A DNA stretch of 64,000 bases from Lutibacter sp. (GCA_030694935.1 JAUYUA010000092.1:44345-108344), one strand, 5' to 3'; shown: positions 18,605 through 28,311, counted from the stretch's first letter. Numbers and translations: made by a program. The notes: generated by a model not told the origin, from the letters alone.

Positions 18605-19729
18605 ATGCCTACCGAAAACGAACAACGGGACACCTACTACAAAAGCATCATAAAACAAGGTTACAGCCGTAGGGATTTTCTTAAATTTTCTACCTATATG
18701 GCTGCTTTTATGGGCTTAGAATCTTCTATGGTTGGACAAATAGCCGAATCTTTGGAAAAAACGCCAAGAATACCGATTATTTGGGAGCACTACCAAGAAT
18801 GCACTTGCTGCAGTGAATCTTTTATCAGGTCGAACCACCCTATTGTGGCTGATATTATTTTGGACAAAATTTCCCTGGATTATACCTTAACCTTAATGGC
18901 AGCTTCCGGACATCAGGCCGAAGCGGCAAAAAAAGCGGTTATGGATAAATATAAAGGAGAGTACATTCTTTGCGTTGAGGGTTCCATTCCATTAGGTGAC
19001 GACGGAAATTATTGTTGTATCGCAGGAAAATCGGCAAAAGAAACATTTTTGGAAGCTGCAGAAGGCGCCAAAGCAATCATTGCTTGGGGAAGCTGTGCTT
19101 CTAATGGATGCGTGCAGGCCGCAAAACCAAATCCAACAGGCGCAACGCCTATCCATAAAATAGTAAAAAACAAACCTATTATTAGAGTGCCTGGCTGTCC
19201 GCCAATTGGCGAAGTGATGGCAGGCGTTATTATGCATGTGGTTGCTTTTGGAAGATATCCGGAATTGGACAGATTGGGAAGGCCAAAAGCATTTTACGGA
19301 AAACGGGTTCACGACACCTGTTACCGACGACCTTATTATGATGCTGGCTTATTTGCCGAAACATTTGACGACCAAAATTCCAAAAATGGTTTTTGCCTAT
19401 ATAAAGTAGGATGCAAAGGACCTATGACATACAACTCTTGCGGAAACATAAAATGGAACAATGGCATTAGTTTTCCAATACAGTCCGGTCACGGTTGCAT
19501 AGGATGCAGCGAAGAAAATTTCTGGGACAATGGCCCATTCTATGAAAGAACTACAAAAATACCTGGATTTGCGGTTGAAAGCAATGCCGATACCGTTGGG
19601 AAAGTAGCAGGTGCCGTCCTAGTGGGCGGCGTCGCCTTACACGCCGTTGCCGCAAATATATCTAAACGAAAAGAGCTCACAGAGAGAATCAAAAGGGCTA
19701 AAACCAATGAAAAAAATATTGACTTCTAA
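18605..19729 (+). CDS. hyaA: [NiFe]-hydrogenase small subunit, O2-tolerant type (HyaA-like)
   Basis: The 374-residue precursor has a twin-arginine signal (SRRDFLKF near residue 22) and a C-terminal membrane helix, so the enzyme is exported folded and anchored facing the periplasm. It carries the electron relay. The proximal cluster region reads CTCC near residue 66 and GSCASNGC near 163, giving the two extra cysteines known from E. coli Hyd-1 and related O2-tolerant enzymes ([4Fe-3S] cluster). Medial and distal ligands appear in HDTCYRRP and GHGCIGC. The start at 18605 is chosen because an upstream TTG frame has no signal features. Confidence 0.95.
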   Translation: MPTENEQRDTYYKSIIKQGYSRRDFLKFSTYMAAFMGLESSMVGQIAESLEKTPRIPIIWEHYQECTCCSESFIRSNHPIVADIILDKISLDYTLTLMAASGHQAEAAKKAVMDKYKGEYILCVEGSIPLGDDGNYCCIAGKSAKETFLEAAEGAKAIIAWGSCASNGCVQAAKPNPTGATPIHKIVKNKPIIRVPGCPPIGEVMAGVIMHVVAFGRYPELDRLGRPKAFYGKRVHDTCYRRPYYDAGLFAETFDDQNSKNGFCLYKVGCKGPMTYNSCGNIKWNNGISFPIQSGHGCIGCSEENFWDNGPFYERTTKIPGFAVESNADTVGKVAGAVLVGGVALHAVAANISKRKELTERIKRAKTNEKNIDF

Positions 19730-19740
19730 AACAAAATACA

Positions 19741-21477
19741 ATGGCAAATAGAATAGTAGTTGACCCAATTACCAGAATTGAAGGTCATTTAAGAATAGAA
19801 GCAGAAATTAAAGACGGTGTTATTGTAGATGCATATAGTTCCAGCACCATGGTTAGAGGCATTGAAAGCATTGTAAAAGGACGAGATCCCAGAGATGTTT
19901 GGGCATTTGTGCAACGTACTTGCGGTGTTTGTACAACCGTACACGCATTAACTTCCGTAAGAGCCGTTGAAGATGCTTTGGGAATTGCCGTGCCACCAAA
20001 TGCCGAAATGGTTCGAAATATTATGGAAGGCGCTTTGTATATGCACGACCATACCGTTCACTTTTATCATTTACATGCTTTAGATTGGGTAGATATTGTA
20101 AACGCACTAAAAGCCGATCCAAAGAAAACTTCTGAAATTGCGCAAAGCATTTCAAATTGGCCAAAAAGTTCACCGGGCTATTTTTCTGATGTGCAAAACA
20201 GAATTCAAAAATTTGTGGAAAGCGGCCAGTTGGGCATTTTTGCAAATGGATATTGGGGACATTCTCAAATGAAATTGCCTGCCGAAGTAAATTTATTGGC
20301 AGTCGCGCACTATTTGGAAGCCTTGGAATGGCAAAAAGAAATTGTGAAAGTGCACACCATTTTCGGCGGTAAAAATCCGCACCCTAATTATTTGGTTGGC
20401 GGTATGGCCTGCGCCATAAATTCTGACGGCGCCGGAGGATTGAATGCTGAACGATTGGCTCACGTAGGAAAATTATTAAAAGAAGGTAAAGATTTTATTG
20501 ATCAAGTTTATATCCCGGATTTATTGGCAATAGCGTCATTCTATAAAGATTGGGGCGCTATAGGAAAAGGATTTGGAAACTACATGTCTTATGGCGATTT
20601 TCCAACAAATGGCTATGCTGATATGTCTGGTTTTAAATTCCCATCAGGAATTATTTTGAACGGAGATTTAACAAAAGTGCTTGATGTAGACCATAGAAAC
20701 AGCGAGGAAATTGAAGAATTTGTAAACAATTCGTGGTACGATGATTATGCAGAAGGAAAAGACAAAGGAAGACATCCTTGGGAAGGTGAAACCAATATCA
20801 AATATTCCGGACCAAAACCACCATACGACTTTTTAAATGTGGAAGAAAAATACAGCTTCATTAAAACGCCGCGTTGGAAAGGATTGCCAATGGAAGTTGG
20901 CCCACTTGCCCGTTTATTGGTAGGTTACGGCAGGGGAAATAAAGAAATTCAGGCTGCCGTAAACGCCGCATTGACACATTTAAATGTTCCTGTTGATGCG
21001 TTGTTTTCAACCTTGGGAAGAACAGCCGCACGCGGAATTGAAACGCAGTTGGTTGCAAATTGGACCTTGGAATTCTACAACACTTTAATGAACAACATTA
21101 AAAATGGCGATGAACGTATGGCAAATATGGATAGTTGGGAACCTTCCAGCTGGCCAAATGAAGCCAAAGGTGTTGGATTTATGGAAGCCCCAAGAGGCGC
21201 ATTGGCGCATTGGATAACCATTAAAGACCAAAAAACCGAAAATTATCAAATGGTGGTTCCGTCTACTTGGAATGCGTCACCTCGTGATCCAAAAGGACAA
21301 AGATCGGCTTATGAAGCTGCTTTAATCGGCACTCCAGTTGCAGATCCCGAATTGCCTTTAGAAATTATTCGCACCATTCATTCCTTCGATCCATGTTTGG
21401 CTTGCGCCGTACATTTATACGATGAACACGGAAACCATATTTCCCAAGTTCAAAATATTGCCAGTTGTGACAGTTAA
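19741..21477 (+). CDS. hyaB: [NiFe]-hydrogenase large subunit (HyaB-like)
   Basis: The 578-residue catalytic subunit splits H2 at the Ni-Fe centre. Four metal cysteines are visible: RTCGVC at residues about 61-64 and DPCLAC at about 552-555. A His follows, and then a tail of about 20 residues is expected to be removed by the maturation protease encoded two genes on. The N-terminal RIEGHLRIE motif is intact. It follows the small-subunit gene by 11 bases, and length is normal. It pairs with the six-cysteine small subunit as a membrane-bound uptake enzyme. Confidence 0.97.
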   Translation: MANRIVVDPITRIEGHLRIEAEIKDGVIVDAYSSSTMVRGIESIVKGRDPRDVWAFVQRTCGVCTTVHALTSVRAVEDALGIAVPPNAEMVRNIMEGALYMHDHTVHFYHLHALDWVDIVNALKADPKKTSEIAQSISNWPKSSPGYFSDVQNRIQKFVESGQLGIFANGYWGHSQMKLPAEVNLLAVAHYLEALEWQKEIVKVHTIFGGKNPHPNYLVGGMACAINSDGAGGLNAERLAHVGKLLKEGKDFIDQVYIPDLLAIASFYKDWGAIGKGFGNYMSYGDFPTNGYADMSGFKFPSGIILNGDLTKVLDVDHRNSEEIEEFVNNSWYDDYAEGKDKGRHPWEGETNIKYSGPKPPYDFLNVEEKYSFIKTPRWKGLPMEVGPLARLLVGYGRGNKEIQAAVNAALTHLNVPVDALFSTLGRTAARGIETQLVANWTLEFYNTLMNNIKNGDERMANMDSWEPSSWPNEAKGVGFMEAPRGALAHWITIKDQKTENYQMVVPSTWNASPRDPKGQRSAYEAALIGTPVADPELPLEIIRTIHSFDPCLACAVHLYDEHGNHISQVQNIASCDS

Positions 21478-21487
21478 ATTCTAAATT

Positions 21488-22204
21488 ATGGAAACCAGAA
21501 ACTTTCAACGCGTATATGTTTGGGAATTGCCGGTTCGCATTTTCCATTGGGTAAATGTGCTGTGCGTATTAGCGCTTACGCTGTCCGGATTTTTAATTGC
21601 CAATCCGCCCGCACTGCTTTCAAATGCAGAGGCAACAAATTTACATTCCTTTGGAATTGTTCGCTATATTCATTTTATCGCCGCGTACATTTTCTTTTTT
21701 AATATGATTTTGCGTGTATATTGGTCGTTTGTGGGGAACCAATTCGCAAGCTGGCGCGTTTTATGGCCATTCGACAAAAAAAGGTGGGGTAATTTTAAGC
21801 ACGTTATAAAAAATGATATTATATTAATGAATGATAAGGAGCCTGAATTAAAAAATATCAGCATAGGCCATAACAGTGTGGCGGCATTTTCATACCTTAT
21901 CCTGTTTATTATTGCATTAATCTCAGTTTTTACAGGCTTTGCTTTGTATGCCGATACGTCAACTTGGTTTTTGCCAAAATTATTTAGTTGGGTAACGCCA
22001 ATGTTAGGCGGCGACTTCATGGTTCGCAACATTCATCATATTGCGATGTGGGGATTTATTCTCTTCACTATCATCCATGTGTATTTGGTATTTTTTCACG
22101 ACTGGCTTGAAGGTCGTGCAGAAGTTTCCTCTATGTTTGGTGGCTATAAATTTGTGAGGGAAGAGCGAATTAAAAAAGTTAAGGAAGTAGCAGGAAAAAA
22201 GTAA
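21488..22204 (+). CDS. hyaC: Ni/Fe-hydrogenase b-type cytochrome subunit
   Basis: The 238-residue protein has four membrane helices and several intramembrane histidines (RIFHWVN, RYIHFIAAY, NIHHIAMW, IIHVYLVFFHDW) that hold two b hemes. It passes electrons from the small subunit to the quinone pool and anchors the complex. It lies ten bases after the large-subunit gene, the usual order. Confidence 0.95.
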   Translation: METRNFQRVYVWELPVRIFHWVNVLCVLALTLSGFLIANPPALLSNAEATNLHSFGIVRYIHFIAAYIFFFNMILRVYWSFVGNQFASWRVLWPFDKKRWGNFKHVIKNDIILMNDKEPELKNISIGHNSVAAFSYLILFIIALISVFTGFALYADTSTWFLPKLFSWVTPMLGGDFMVRNIHHIAMWGFILFTIIHVYLVFFHDWLEGRAEVSSMFGGYKFVREERIKKVKEVAGKK

Positions 22205-22290
22205 AGTGAAGTGTAAAGTGTGAAGAGAGGTTAGTAAGACCTGCTCTTGCCTGACCCTTAATCCCTAAAAAATAACCCTTAAATCAAACT

Positions 22291-22345
22291 TTGGAGTAAG
22301 TTCATTCTGCCGCTGTTTTTTTCAAGCAGAATGAATTTACTTTTT
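22291..22345 (+). terminator. Imperfect hairpin between cytochrome b and maturation protease genes
   Basis: GTTCATTCTGC and GCAGAATGAAT are near-perfect inverted arms around a T-rich loop, with a T-tract after. It may attenuate transcription between the structural genes and the maturation genes. Confidence 0.6.
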
Positions 22346-22357
22346 TAAACAGTTAAT

Positions 22358-22888
22358 ATGAGCATAAAAGAACGAACTCCCGTAGCCATCAGCAGCGATT
22401 CCTATTTTTTCGAAAAGGACAAATCGAACAGCATTTTAATACTAGGCGTTGGCAATTATTTAATGGGAGATGAAGGCATTGGCGTTCACGTAATGCAAGA
22501 AATGGCTAAAATTAATTTGCCGGAATATGTTGATATTTTAGATGGTGGAACGGGCGGATTTCTCTTGCTGAATTGTTTTGAAGCGTACCAAACCATTATT
22601 TTTGTTGATGCCACTATGGATGGAAAACCTGCCGGAACCATTTCACTGATTCGGCCAAAATTTGCTTCCGATTTCCCTTCGGCATTAAGCGTGCACGATG
22701 TTGGCCTGAAAGATATGATTGAAGCCGTTTATTTAATGGATGAAAAGCCCGATCTTCATTTGTTCACCGTTTCCATTGAAGAATTGGTCCCAATGACCAT
22801 TGAATTAAGCCCAAATGTAAAAAATGCCATTCCTCAAATTATTGAACAAATATTAACCCATGCAGAAGCGCTTCACCTTAAATCTTAG
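22358..22888 (+). CDS. hyaD: Hydrogenase maturation endopeptidase (HyaD/HupD family)
   Basis: The 176-residue protease removes the C-terminal tail of the large subunit after nickel insertion. The conserved ILGVGNYLMGDEGIGVH contains the nickel-sensing Glu; DGGTGG and a His in LSVHDVG supply the other metal contacts. About 30 N-terminal residues precede the family core. Its cluster position matches its job of processing the 19741 gene product. Confidence 0.95.
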   Translation: MSIKERTPVAISSDSYFFEKDKSNSILILGVGNYLMGDEGIGVHVMQEMAKINLPEYVDILDGGTGGFLLLNCFEAYQTIIFVDATMDGKPAGTISLIRPKFASDFPSALSVHDVGLKDMIEAVYLMDEKPDLHLFTVSIEELVPMTIELSPNVKNAIPQIIEQILTHAEALHLKS

Positions 22889-23049
22889 TTATTTCTTCGG
22901 CTCAGCATAAAGGTTACTTATTGTTTCAGGTTTCTGGTTTCAAGTTTTTGCACGTAGTTGTTCATTAATTGCTTATTTTTAATTTTCAGAACGGACAGGA
23001 AGCAACCTTTCCCTACTTTTAACTTTTAATATCTAATATTTAATATAAT
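22889..23049. repeat. Repeat-bearing spacer before hypF
   Basis: It contains a decayed copy of the palindromic repeat (ACGGACAGG at 22991, TTTCCCTAC at 23008-23016) and an AT-rich TTTTAATATCTAATATTTAA unit. A similar AT unit is present near 17155. Confidence 0.5.
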
Positions 23050-25305
23050 TTGACTTCAACCTACAAAATCACCATTTCCGGACAAGTGCAAGGGGTTGGA
23101 TTTCGTCCGTTTGTTTATGGTTTGGCAAAATTCTTTTCTTTAACGGGAACTGTTTCAAACAATGAAGAAGGCGTTATTATTTATATTTCAGGATTAAAAA
23201 ATGATGCTCAACTTTTTTACGATAAACTTTTGCAAAATCCGCCGCCGGTTTCCAAAATAAAAAACAGTGAAATTGTTGAAATCGAAAACATGGAATTTGC
23301 CGATTTCAACATTGTTCCGTCAACAAAAAGTAGCCGATTAAATTTACCTTTAACACCCGATTTTGCCTTATGTGACGACTGTAATAACGATATTCAAGAT
23401 CCGGAAAATCGCCGCTATAATTATCCCTTCACCACCTGCGTAAATTGCGGTCCGCGCTGGGCAATTACCCAAACGTTTCCTTTTGAAAGAAATCATACCA
23501 CCATCAATGGTTTTCCAATGTGCAATGAATGCGAAAAGGAATATTTAAATCCGGCCGACCGCCGTTTTCATTCCCAAACCAACACTTGCCATACCTGCGG
23601 AATTTCTCTTATTTTATTGGACAATCTTGGGAATATCATTGCTTCAATTTCTGAAAATATTTTTAAAAAAATTGCCAAATTGCTTTCCGAAGGAAATATT
23701 GTTGCCATCAAAAATACCGGCGGCTATTTGTTGTGCTGCAATGCCGAAAATGATGAGGTCATTAAAAAATTGCGCATCAAAAAAAACCGGCCAAACAAAC
23801 CTTTTGCCGTTTTATTTCCTTCAATGGAATTTTTGCAAAACGACTTGAAAATAAACGAGCTTCAACAAAAATCCCTTGCTTCCGCCGAAAGACCGATTAA
23901 CATCATTCCTTTGGGAAATTATAAAGGAAAAATTGCCTTGAATGCTGTTGCGCCCGAGTTAAATCAGTTGGGTGTGATGCTGACATATTCTGGAATTTTG
24001 CAATTATTGGCCAACCAATTAAACTTTCCCATCATTGCCACCAGCGGAAATATTCACAGCTCGCCAATTATCGGAAATAATGAGGAAGCCTTTGAAAAAC
24101 TTAAAAATGTGGCCGATTATTTTGTGCAGCACAATTTGGTAATTTCGCATCCGCAGGACGATTCTGTGGTGAAATTCAGCACAAAATTCAACCAAAAAGT
24201 GTTGTTCAGAAGAGCGCGCGGTTATGCCCCAAATTATTTTGACATTCAAATAAATTCAAACGAAAAAATCATGGCGATGGGCGCCGATTTAAAAAGCAGC
24301 ATCGCATTTTATCCGAATGAATATTTGTATGTGAGCCAATACCTCGGAAATCTTGAAAATTTTGATGTTTACAATAGGTTTACATCCACAGTAAATTCCT
24401 TTATCAGCATTTTTGAACAACAGCCTCAAGTGGTTTTGGTTGACAAACATCCTTTGTATCAAAGCACGCAATTCGGGAAGGAATTGGCACAAAAAAACAA
24501 ATTAAAACTGGTTGAAATCCAGCATCATAAAGCCCATTTTTCGGCGATTTTGGGAGAACATCAATTGTTTTCAGAAAAAATTTTGGGCGTTGTTTTTGAC
24601 GGAACAGGTTATGGCGATGATGGCAACATTTGGGGCGGTGAGTTTTTTGATTATGAAGCCAATAAAATAGAAAGAATCAATCATATCAACTATTTCGACT
24701 GGTTGTTGGGCGATAAAATGGCAAAAGAACCAAGATTGTCACTTCTTTCTTTGGCTTCCGATGAAATGATGGAGGTTTTAAAGGATAAATTTACCCAAAA
24801 TGAACTCAAAACCTATCTAACTTTAAAAAAATCAAATTCTTTGAAAACATCTTCCGCAGGAAGGTTGTTCGATGCTGTCGCTTCCCTTTTAAACATCACC
24901 GATTATAACACTTATGAAGGTGAAGCCGCGATTTTATTGGAAAACAAGATTAGTAATTATGTTCTGAAATCTTGCAGAAGTTATTTATTAGATCCAAAAA
25001 ATGGCATTTCGGCAACTGAAATCATTAAAAATATCTATGCCGATCTCAACAACGGAACCGCTAAAGAAAACATCATTGTAAACTTTTTATACACATTGGC
25101 ATCTGCAATAATTGAACTGGCAAAAACCAATAATTACAAACATGTTGCTTGTAGCGGAGGCGTTTTTCAAAATACAACCTTGGTAGATATCATCATAGAA
25201 TTAGCACCTAAAGAAATAAAATTGTACTTTCATAAAGATTTATCGCCCAACGACGAAAATGTGTCTTTTGGACAATTGATGTATTATTTAAATATCAAAA
25301 AATGA
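23050..25305 (+). CDS. hypF: Carbamoyltransferase HypF
   Basis: The 751-residue enzyme makes the cyanide ligands of the active-site iron from carbamoyl phosphate and passes them to HypE. Domains in order: acylphosphatase (residues 1-90, GQVQGVGFRPF), two zinc-finger pairs (CDDC/CVNC and CNEC/CHTC, about 112-182), YrdC-like (about 195-385) and Kae1-like with HHKAH near 493. The start appears to be TTG at 23050, since no ATG precedes the conserved acylphosphatase start. It is preceded by repeats, so it may have its own promoter. Confidence 0.95.
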   Translation: MTSTYKITISGQVQGVGFRPFVYGLAKFFSLTGTVSNNEEGVIIYISGLKNDAQLFYDKLLQNPPPVSKIKNSEIVEIENMEFADFNIVPSTKSSRLNLPLTPDFALCDDCNNDIQDPENRRYNYPFTTCVNCGPRWAITQTFPFERNHTTINGFPMCNECEKEYLNPADRRFHSQTNTCHTCGISLILLDNLGNIIASISENIFKKIAKLLSEGNIVAIKNTGGYLLCCNAENDEVIKKLRIKKNRPNKPFAVLFPSMEFLQNDLKINELQQKSLASAERPINIIPLGNYKGKIALNAVAPELNQLGVMLTYSGILQLLANQLNFPIIATSGNIHSSPIIGNNEEAFEKLKNVADYFVQHNLVISHPQDDSVVKFSTKFNQKVLFRRARGYAPNYFDIQINSNEKIMAMGADLKSSIAFYPNEYLYVSQYLGNLENFDVYNRFTSTVNSFISIFEQQPQVVLVDKHPLYQSTQFGKELAQKNKLKLVEIQHHKAHFSAILGEHQLFSEKILGVVFDGTGYGDDGNIWGGEFFDYEANKIERINHINYFDWLLGDKMAKEPRLSLLSLASDEMMEVLKDKFTQNELKTYLTLKKSNSLKTSSAGRLFDAVASLLNITDYNTYEGEAAILLENKISNYVLKSCRSYLLDPKNGISATEIIKNIYADLNNGTAKENIIVNFLYTLASAIIELAKTNNYKHVACSGGVFQNTTLVDIIIELAPKEIKLYFHKDLSPNDENVSFGQLMYYLNIKK

Positions 25306-25385
25306 AACGAGCAAAACAAATTTTAATATACAATGGAATGATTCATAGCGAACTGCAGCTGTTACCAATAAAAAATAAAATGTAA
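25302..25385 (+). CDS. Possible small ORF overlapping the hypF stop (repeat copy 1)
   Basis: A 27-codon frame whose ATG overlaps the hypF stop (ATGA) begins MKRAKQILI. A related frame with the same start and context lies at 54528-54623. Either a conserved microprotein or a non-coding interspersed repeat; coding status is unproven. Confidence 0.3.
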   Translation: MKRAKQILIYNGMIHSELQLLPIKNKM

Positions 25386-25391
25386 ACAGAT
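25302..25391 (+). repeat. Interspersed repeat ending at a start codon, copy 1
   Basis: Begins ATGAAACGAGCAAAACAAAT and ends AAACAGATGAA at the hypD start. Copy 2 at 54528-54637 shares both ends but has an extra 19-base GC-rich insert. Confidence 0.7.
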
Positions 25392-26481
25392 GAAGCATTT
25401 AAGCGAATACCGAAATTTTGAAGCCACCAAAAAATACCTCGATGAGATTCATAAAATCACCACGAAGGAATGGAATATTATGGAAATTTGCGGCGGACAA
25501 ACACACAGTTTGGTTAAAAATGGCATTTTGGAATTGCTGCCCGAAAAAGTCAGAATGATCCACGGACCTGGCTGTCCGGTTTGCGTAACGCCACTCAATT
25601 TAATTGATAAAGCCATAGAATTGCTGGAAAAAGGCGTGATTGTTTGCTCTTTTGGCGATATGATTCGCGTTCCGGGAAGCAAAAAAAGTCTGCTGGAAGC
25701 AAAAGCTGTTGGCGGCGATTTGCGTATTTTATATTCGCCTTTGGAAGCGGTTTCCATCGCCAAGGAAAATCCGGACAAAGAAGTCGTTTTTTTTGCCGTT
25801 GGTTTTGAAACCACCGCTCCGGCAAATGCGTTATCCGTTTTGCACGCAGAAAAGGAAGGACTTAACAATTATTCAATTTTGGCATCACACGTGCTGGTTC
25901 CGCCGGCAATGGAAGCTATTTTAGATGATAAACTATGCACCATTGACGCTTTTTTGGGAGCCGGACATGTGTGCGCTATTATGGGAATGCAGGAATATTA
26001 TCCCTTAGTTGAAAAATATAAAATCCCGATTGTCATCACCGGTTTTGAGCCTTTGGATTTGGTTCAGGGAATTTATATGGCGGTAAAACAATTGGAAGAA
26101 GGAATTTATAAATTGGAAAATCAGTATGCCAGAGTGGTAAAAGAACACGGCAATACTGCGGCAATTAAGGTAATCAATACCATTTTTGAAGTTGGCGCCA
26201 GAGAATGGCGTGGCATTGGCGAAATTCCAAACAGCGGCTATGTGATTAAAGAAGCCTACAGAAAATACGATGCGGAAGCAAAATTTAATATCAGCCACAT
26301 AAAAGTGCCCGAAAACCCGAATTGCATTGCGGGCGAAATATTGCGCGGCATCAAAAAACCAAATCAGTGCGACCAATTTGGAAAAGCCTGCAAACCCGCA
26401 AATCCGCTTGGCGCACCTATGGTTTCTTCGGAAGGTGCCTGTGCGGCCTATTATCATTTTTCAACGCATTTAACTGAATAA
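25390..26481 (+). CDS. hypD: Hydrogenase maturation protein HypD
   Basis: The 363-residue [4Fe-4S] protein is the scaffold where Fe(CN)2CO is assembled with HypC. Conserved cysteine motifs are CGGQTHS near residue 35, GPGCPVCVT near 61, and the C-terminal cluster site from CIAGEILRG to KACKPANPLG. Length is normal. It overlaps nothing and is followed by hypE after one base. Confidence 0.96.
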   Translation: MKHLSEYRNFEATKKYLDEIHKITTKEWNIMEICGGQTHSLVKNGILELLPEKVRMIHGPGCPVCVTPLNLIDKAIELLEKGVIVCSFGDMIRVPGSKKSLLEAKAVGGDLRILYSPLEAVSIAKENPDKEVVFFAVGFETTAPANALSVLHAEKEGLNNYSILASHVLVPPAMEAILDDKLCTIDAFLGAGHVCAIMGMQEYYPLVEKYKIPIVITGFEPLDLVQGIYMAVKQLEEGIYKLENQYARVVKEHGNTAAIKVINTIFEVGAREWRGIGEIPNSGYVIKEAYRKYDAEAKFNISHIKVPENPNCIAGEILRGIKKPNQCDQFGKACKPANPLGAPMVSSEGACAAYYHFSTHLTE

Positions 26482-26482
26482 A

Positions 26483-27502
26483 ATGGAAAATACAGGATTT
26501 GAAACCATTAATTTAGGTCACGGAAGCGGTGGCGAACTGACCAGAAATTTACTGGACAAAGTTATTTTCAACACCTTCAGCAATCCGTTTTTAGACCAAA
26601 AACACGACGGTGCCATTGTTGAAATAAACTCAAAAATTGCCATTTCAACCGATAGTTTTGTAATTACGCCCATATTTTTTAAAGGCGGAAATATTGGCGA
26701 GCTGGCGGTGAACGGAACCGTAAATGATGTAGCCATGTGCGGCGCCATTCCAAAATATTTGTCCTTGGCTTTTATTATTGAAGAAGGCTTAAAAATGACA
26801 GAATTTGAGCGAATTGTGGCTTCCGTTAAAAAAGCGGCCGATGAAAGCGGCGTGCTCATTATTACCGGCGACACAAAAGTGGTGGAACGCGGAAAAGGAG
26901 ATAAAATTTTCATAAACACCACAGGTTTTGGTCAGGTGCACCCAAAAGCCAATATTTCTGTCCACAACATAAAAGCAGGCGATAAAATTTTGGTGAACGG
27001 CAACATTGCGCAACACGGAATGGCCATTATGAGTGAGCGCGAAGGATTGGAGTTTGAGTCTGATTTGGTAAGCGACACAACCAATTTAAACTTTTTGGTG
27101 AAGGATTTATTGGATGCATTCGGCGAAAAAATAAAACTGTTCAGAGATCCAACACGTGGCGGATTGGGAACGGTTTTGCACGAAATTGCCAACGACATTT
27201 CAAAAGGCGTTTTTGTGAAAGAAAGTGCCATTCCACTGGAAAAACAAGTTGCGGCAGCCTGTGAAATGTTGGGATTAGACCCAATGTATGTTGCCAATGA
27301 AGGCGTATTTTTGGTGGTTGTGGATCCAAGTATTGAAACTGAAGTTTTGGCATTGATGAGAAATCATAAAAGGGGAATAAATGCAGCCTTGATTGGTGAA
27401 TTTACCAATGAACATCCCAATAAAGTGGTGATGGAAAGTTTAATTGGCGGAAAACGGATTGTGAGTCCGCTAGTGGGAGAACAACTGCCAAGGATTTGCT
27501 AA
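26483..27502 (+). CDS. hypE: Hydrogenase maturation protein HypE
   Basis: The 339-residue PurM-like ATPase dehydrates the thiocarboxamide on its C-terminal cysteine to thiocyanate, the cyanide donor. The N-terminal GHGSGGELT and the invariant C-terminal PRIC are both present. Last gene of the hypF-hypD-hypE group. Confidence 0.97.
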   Translation: MENTGFETINLGHGSGGELTRNLLDKVIFNTFSNPFLDQKHDGAIVEINSKIAISTDSFVITPIFFKGGNIGELAVNGTVNDVAMCGAIPKYLSLAFIIEEGLKMTEFERIVASVKKAADESGVLIITGDTKVVERGKGDKIFINTTGFGQVHPKANISVHNIKAGDKILVNGNIAQHGMAIMSEREGLEFESDLVSDTTNLNFLVKDLLDAFGEKIKLFRDPTRGGLGTVLHEIANDISKGVFVKESAIPLEKQVAAACEMLGLDPMYVANEGVFLVVVDPSIETEVLALMRNHKRGINAALIGEFTNEHPNKVVMESLIGGKRIVSPLVGEQLPRIC

Positions 27503-27514
27503 ACTTATAATTTA

Positions 27515-27570
27515 CGCCCTTCGACTCCGCTCAGGGTGACAGATTTTTGATTTACGATTTACGATTTTTT
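27515..27570. repeat. Interspersed repeats after hypE
   Basis: TTCGACTCCGCTCAGGGTGAC at about 27520 is followed by GATTTACGATTTACGATTT. The same elements occur at 17080-17140, and the first also lies inside the GSCFA gene. Confidence 0.65.
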
Positions 27571-27605
27571 GACTTTTAACATAAAGAAAATGTGAAAACT
27601 TAACA

Positions 27606-27634
27606 TCAAGAAACTCAAGGGAAATTAATTTCTA
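27606..27634. repeat. Direct repeat flanking the DUF2784 gene, left copy
   Basis: TCAAGAAACTCAAGG followed by AAATTAATTTCTA nearly matches 28103-28131. Confidence 0.55.
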
Positions 27635-27693
27635 AACGCTTTTCGAACTTTTCGATTGAAGAAAGGTATATTTTTTAAAAACAATTACGATCC

Positions 27694-28074
27694 ATGGAAA
27701 CATTTTTTCTTCGGTTTTTGAATTACTTTTTCTTTTCGTTTCATACCGCACTTATACTTTTTAATTTGCTTGGCTGGTTGTTTCCAAAAACTAAAAAACT
27801 GCATTTGATAAGTTTGCTAATCACTTTATTTTCTTGGGGAGTTTTGGGTATTTGGAAAGGCTTCGGCTACTGTTTTCTAACTGATTGGCATTATTGGGTA
27901 TTGAGAAAATTAGGTGAAAAGAATATGCCGAGCAGCTATATTTCCTTTTTGACAGAAAAGTTTACTGGTTGGCTTCCAGATGAGGTAATGGTGAATGCTT
28001 TAACCTTGGCGCTTACTCTTTTGGCATTGCTGTGCGCTATTTGGGTGAATTTTTTCGTTAAAAAACCTGAATAA
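27694..28074 (+). CDS. DUF2784-family membrane protein
   Basis: The 126-residue protein has three or four hydrophobic helices. The family pattern is visible: FHTALILFNLLGWLFP, SWGVLGIWKGFGYCFLTDWHYW and SYISFL. DUF2784 proteins are uncharacterised inner-membrane proteins. It lies between hypE and the nickel transporter, but there is no sequence evidence for a role in hydrogenase assembly. A near-identical 29-base repeat lies on each side. Confidence 0.85.
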   Translation: METFFLRFLNYFFFSFHTALILFNLLGWLFPKTKKLHLISLLITLFSWGVLGIWKGFGYCFLTDWHYWVLRKLGEKNMPSSYISFLTEKFTGWLPDEVMVNALTLALTLLALLCAIWVNFFVKKPE

Positions 28075-28102
28075 AATCATTGCAGAATGCGCAAATATAA
28101 CT

Positions 28103-28260
28103 TCAAGAAACGCGAGGAAAATTAATTCCTATGGTTTTAAGGCTTTCGCGGTATGCTTTGTGCATCTTTGTGTATTTTCTTTGTGTAACTCTGTGTCACT
28201 ATTATTTCACAGAGCTTCACGGAGAAAAACGAAGTTTCACAAAGAATTTCTAAACCATTG
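28103..28260. repeat. Direct repeat right copy and CTTTGTG-rich interspersed element
   Basis: 28103-28131 repeats the 27606 motif. It is followed by a degenerate element with repeated CTTTGTG and TCTGTGTCAC motifs and a possible long inverted partner (TTTCACAGAG), of the kind scattered in Bacteroidota intergenic DNA. Confidence 0.5.
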
Positions 28261-28311
28261 CGTACTTCGCGGAAATCTTTGCGGAATTTGCGGTTAAAAA
28301 AATCTCGAATT

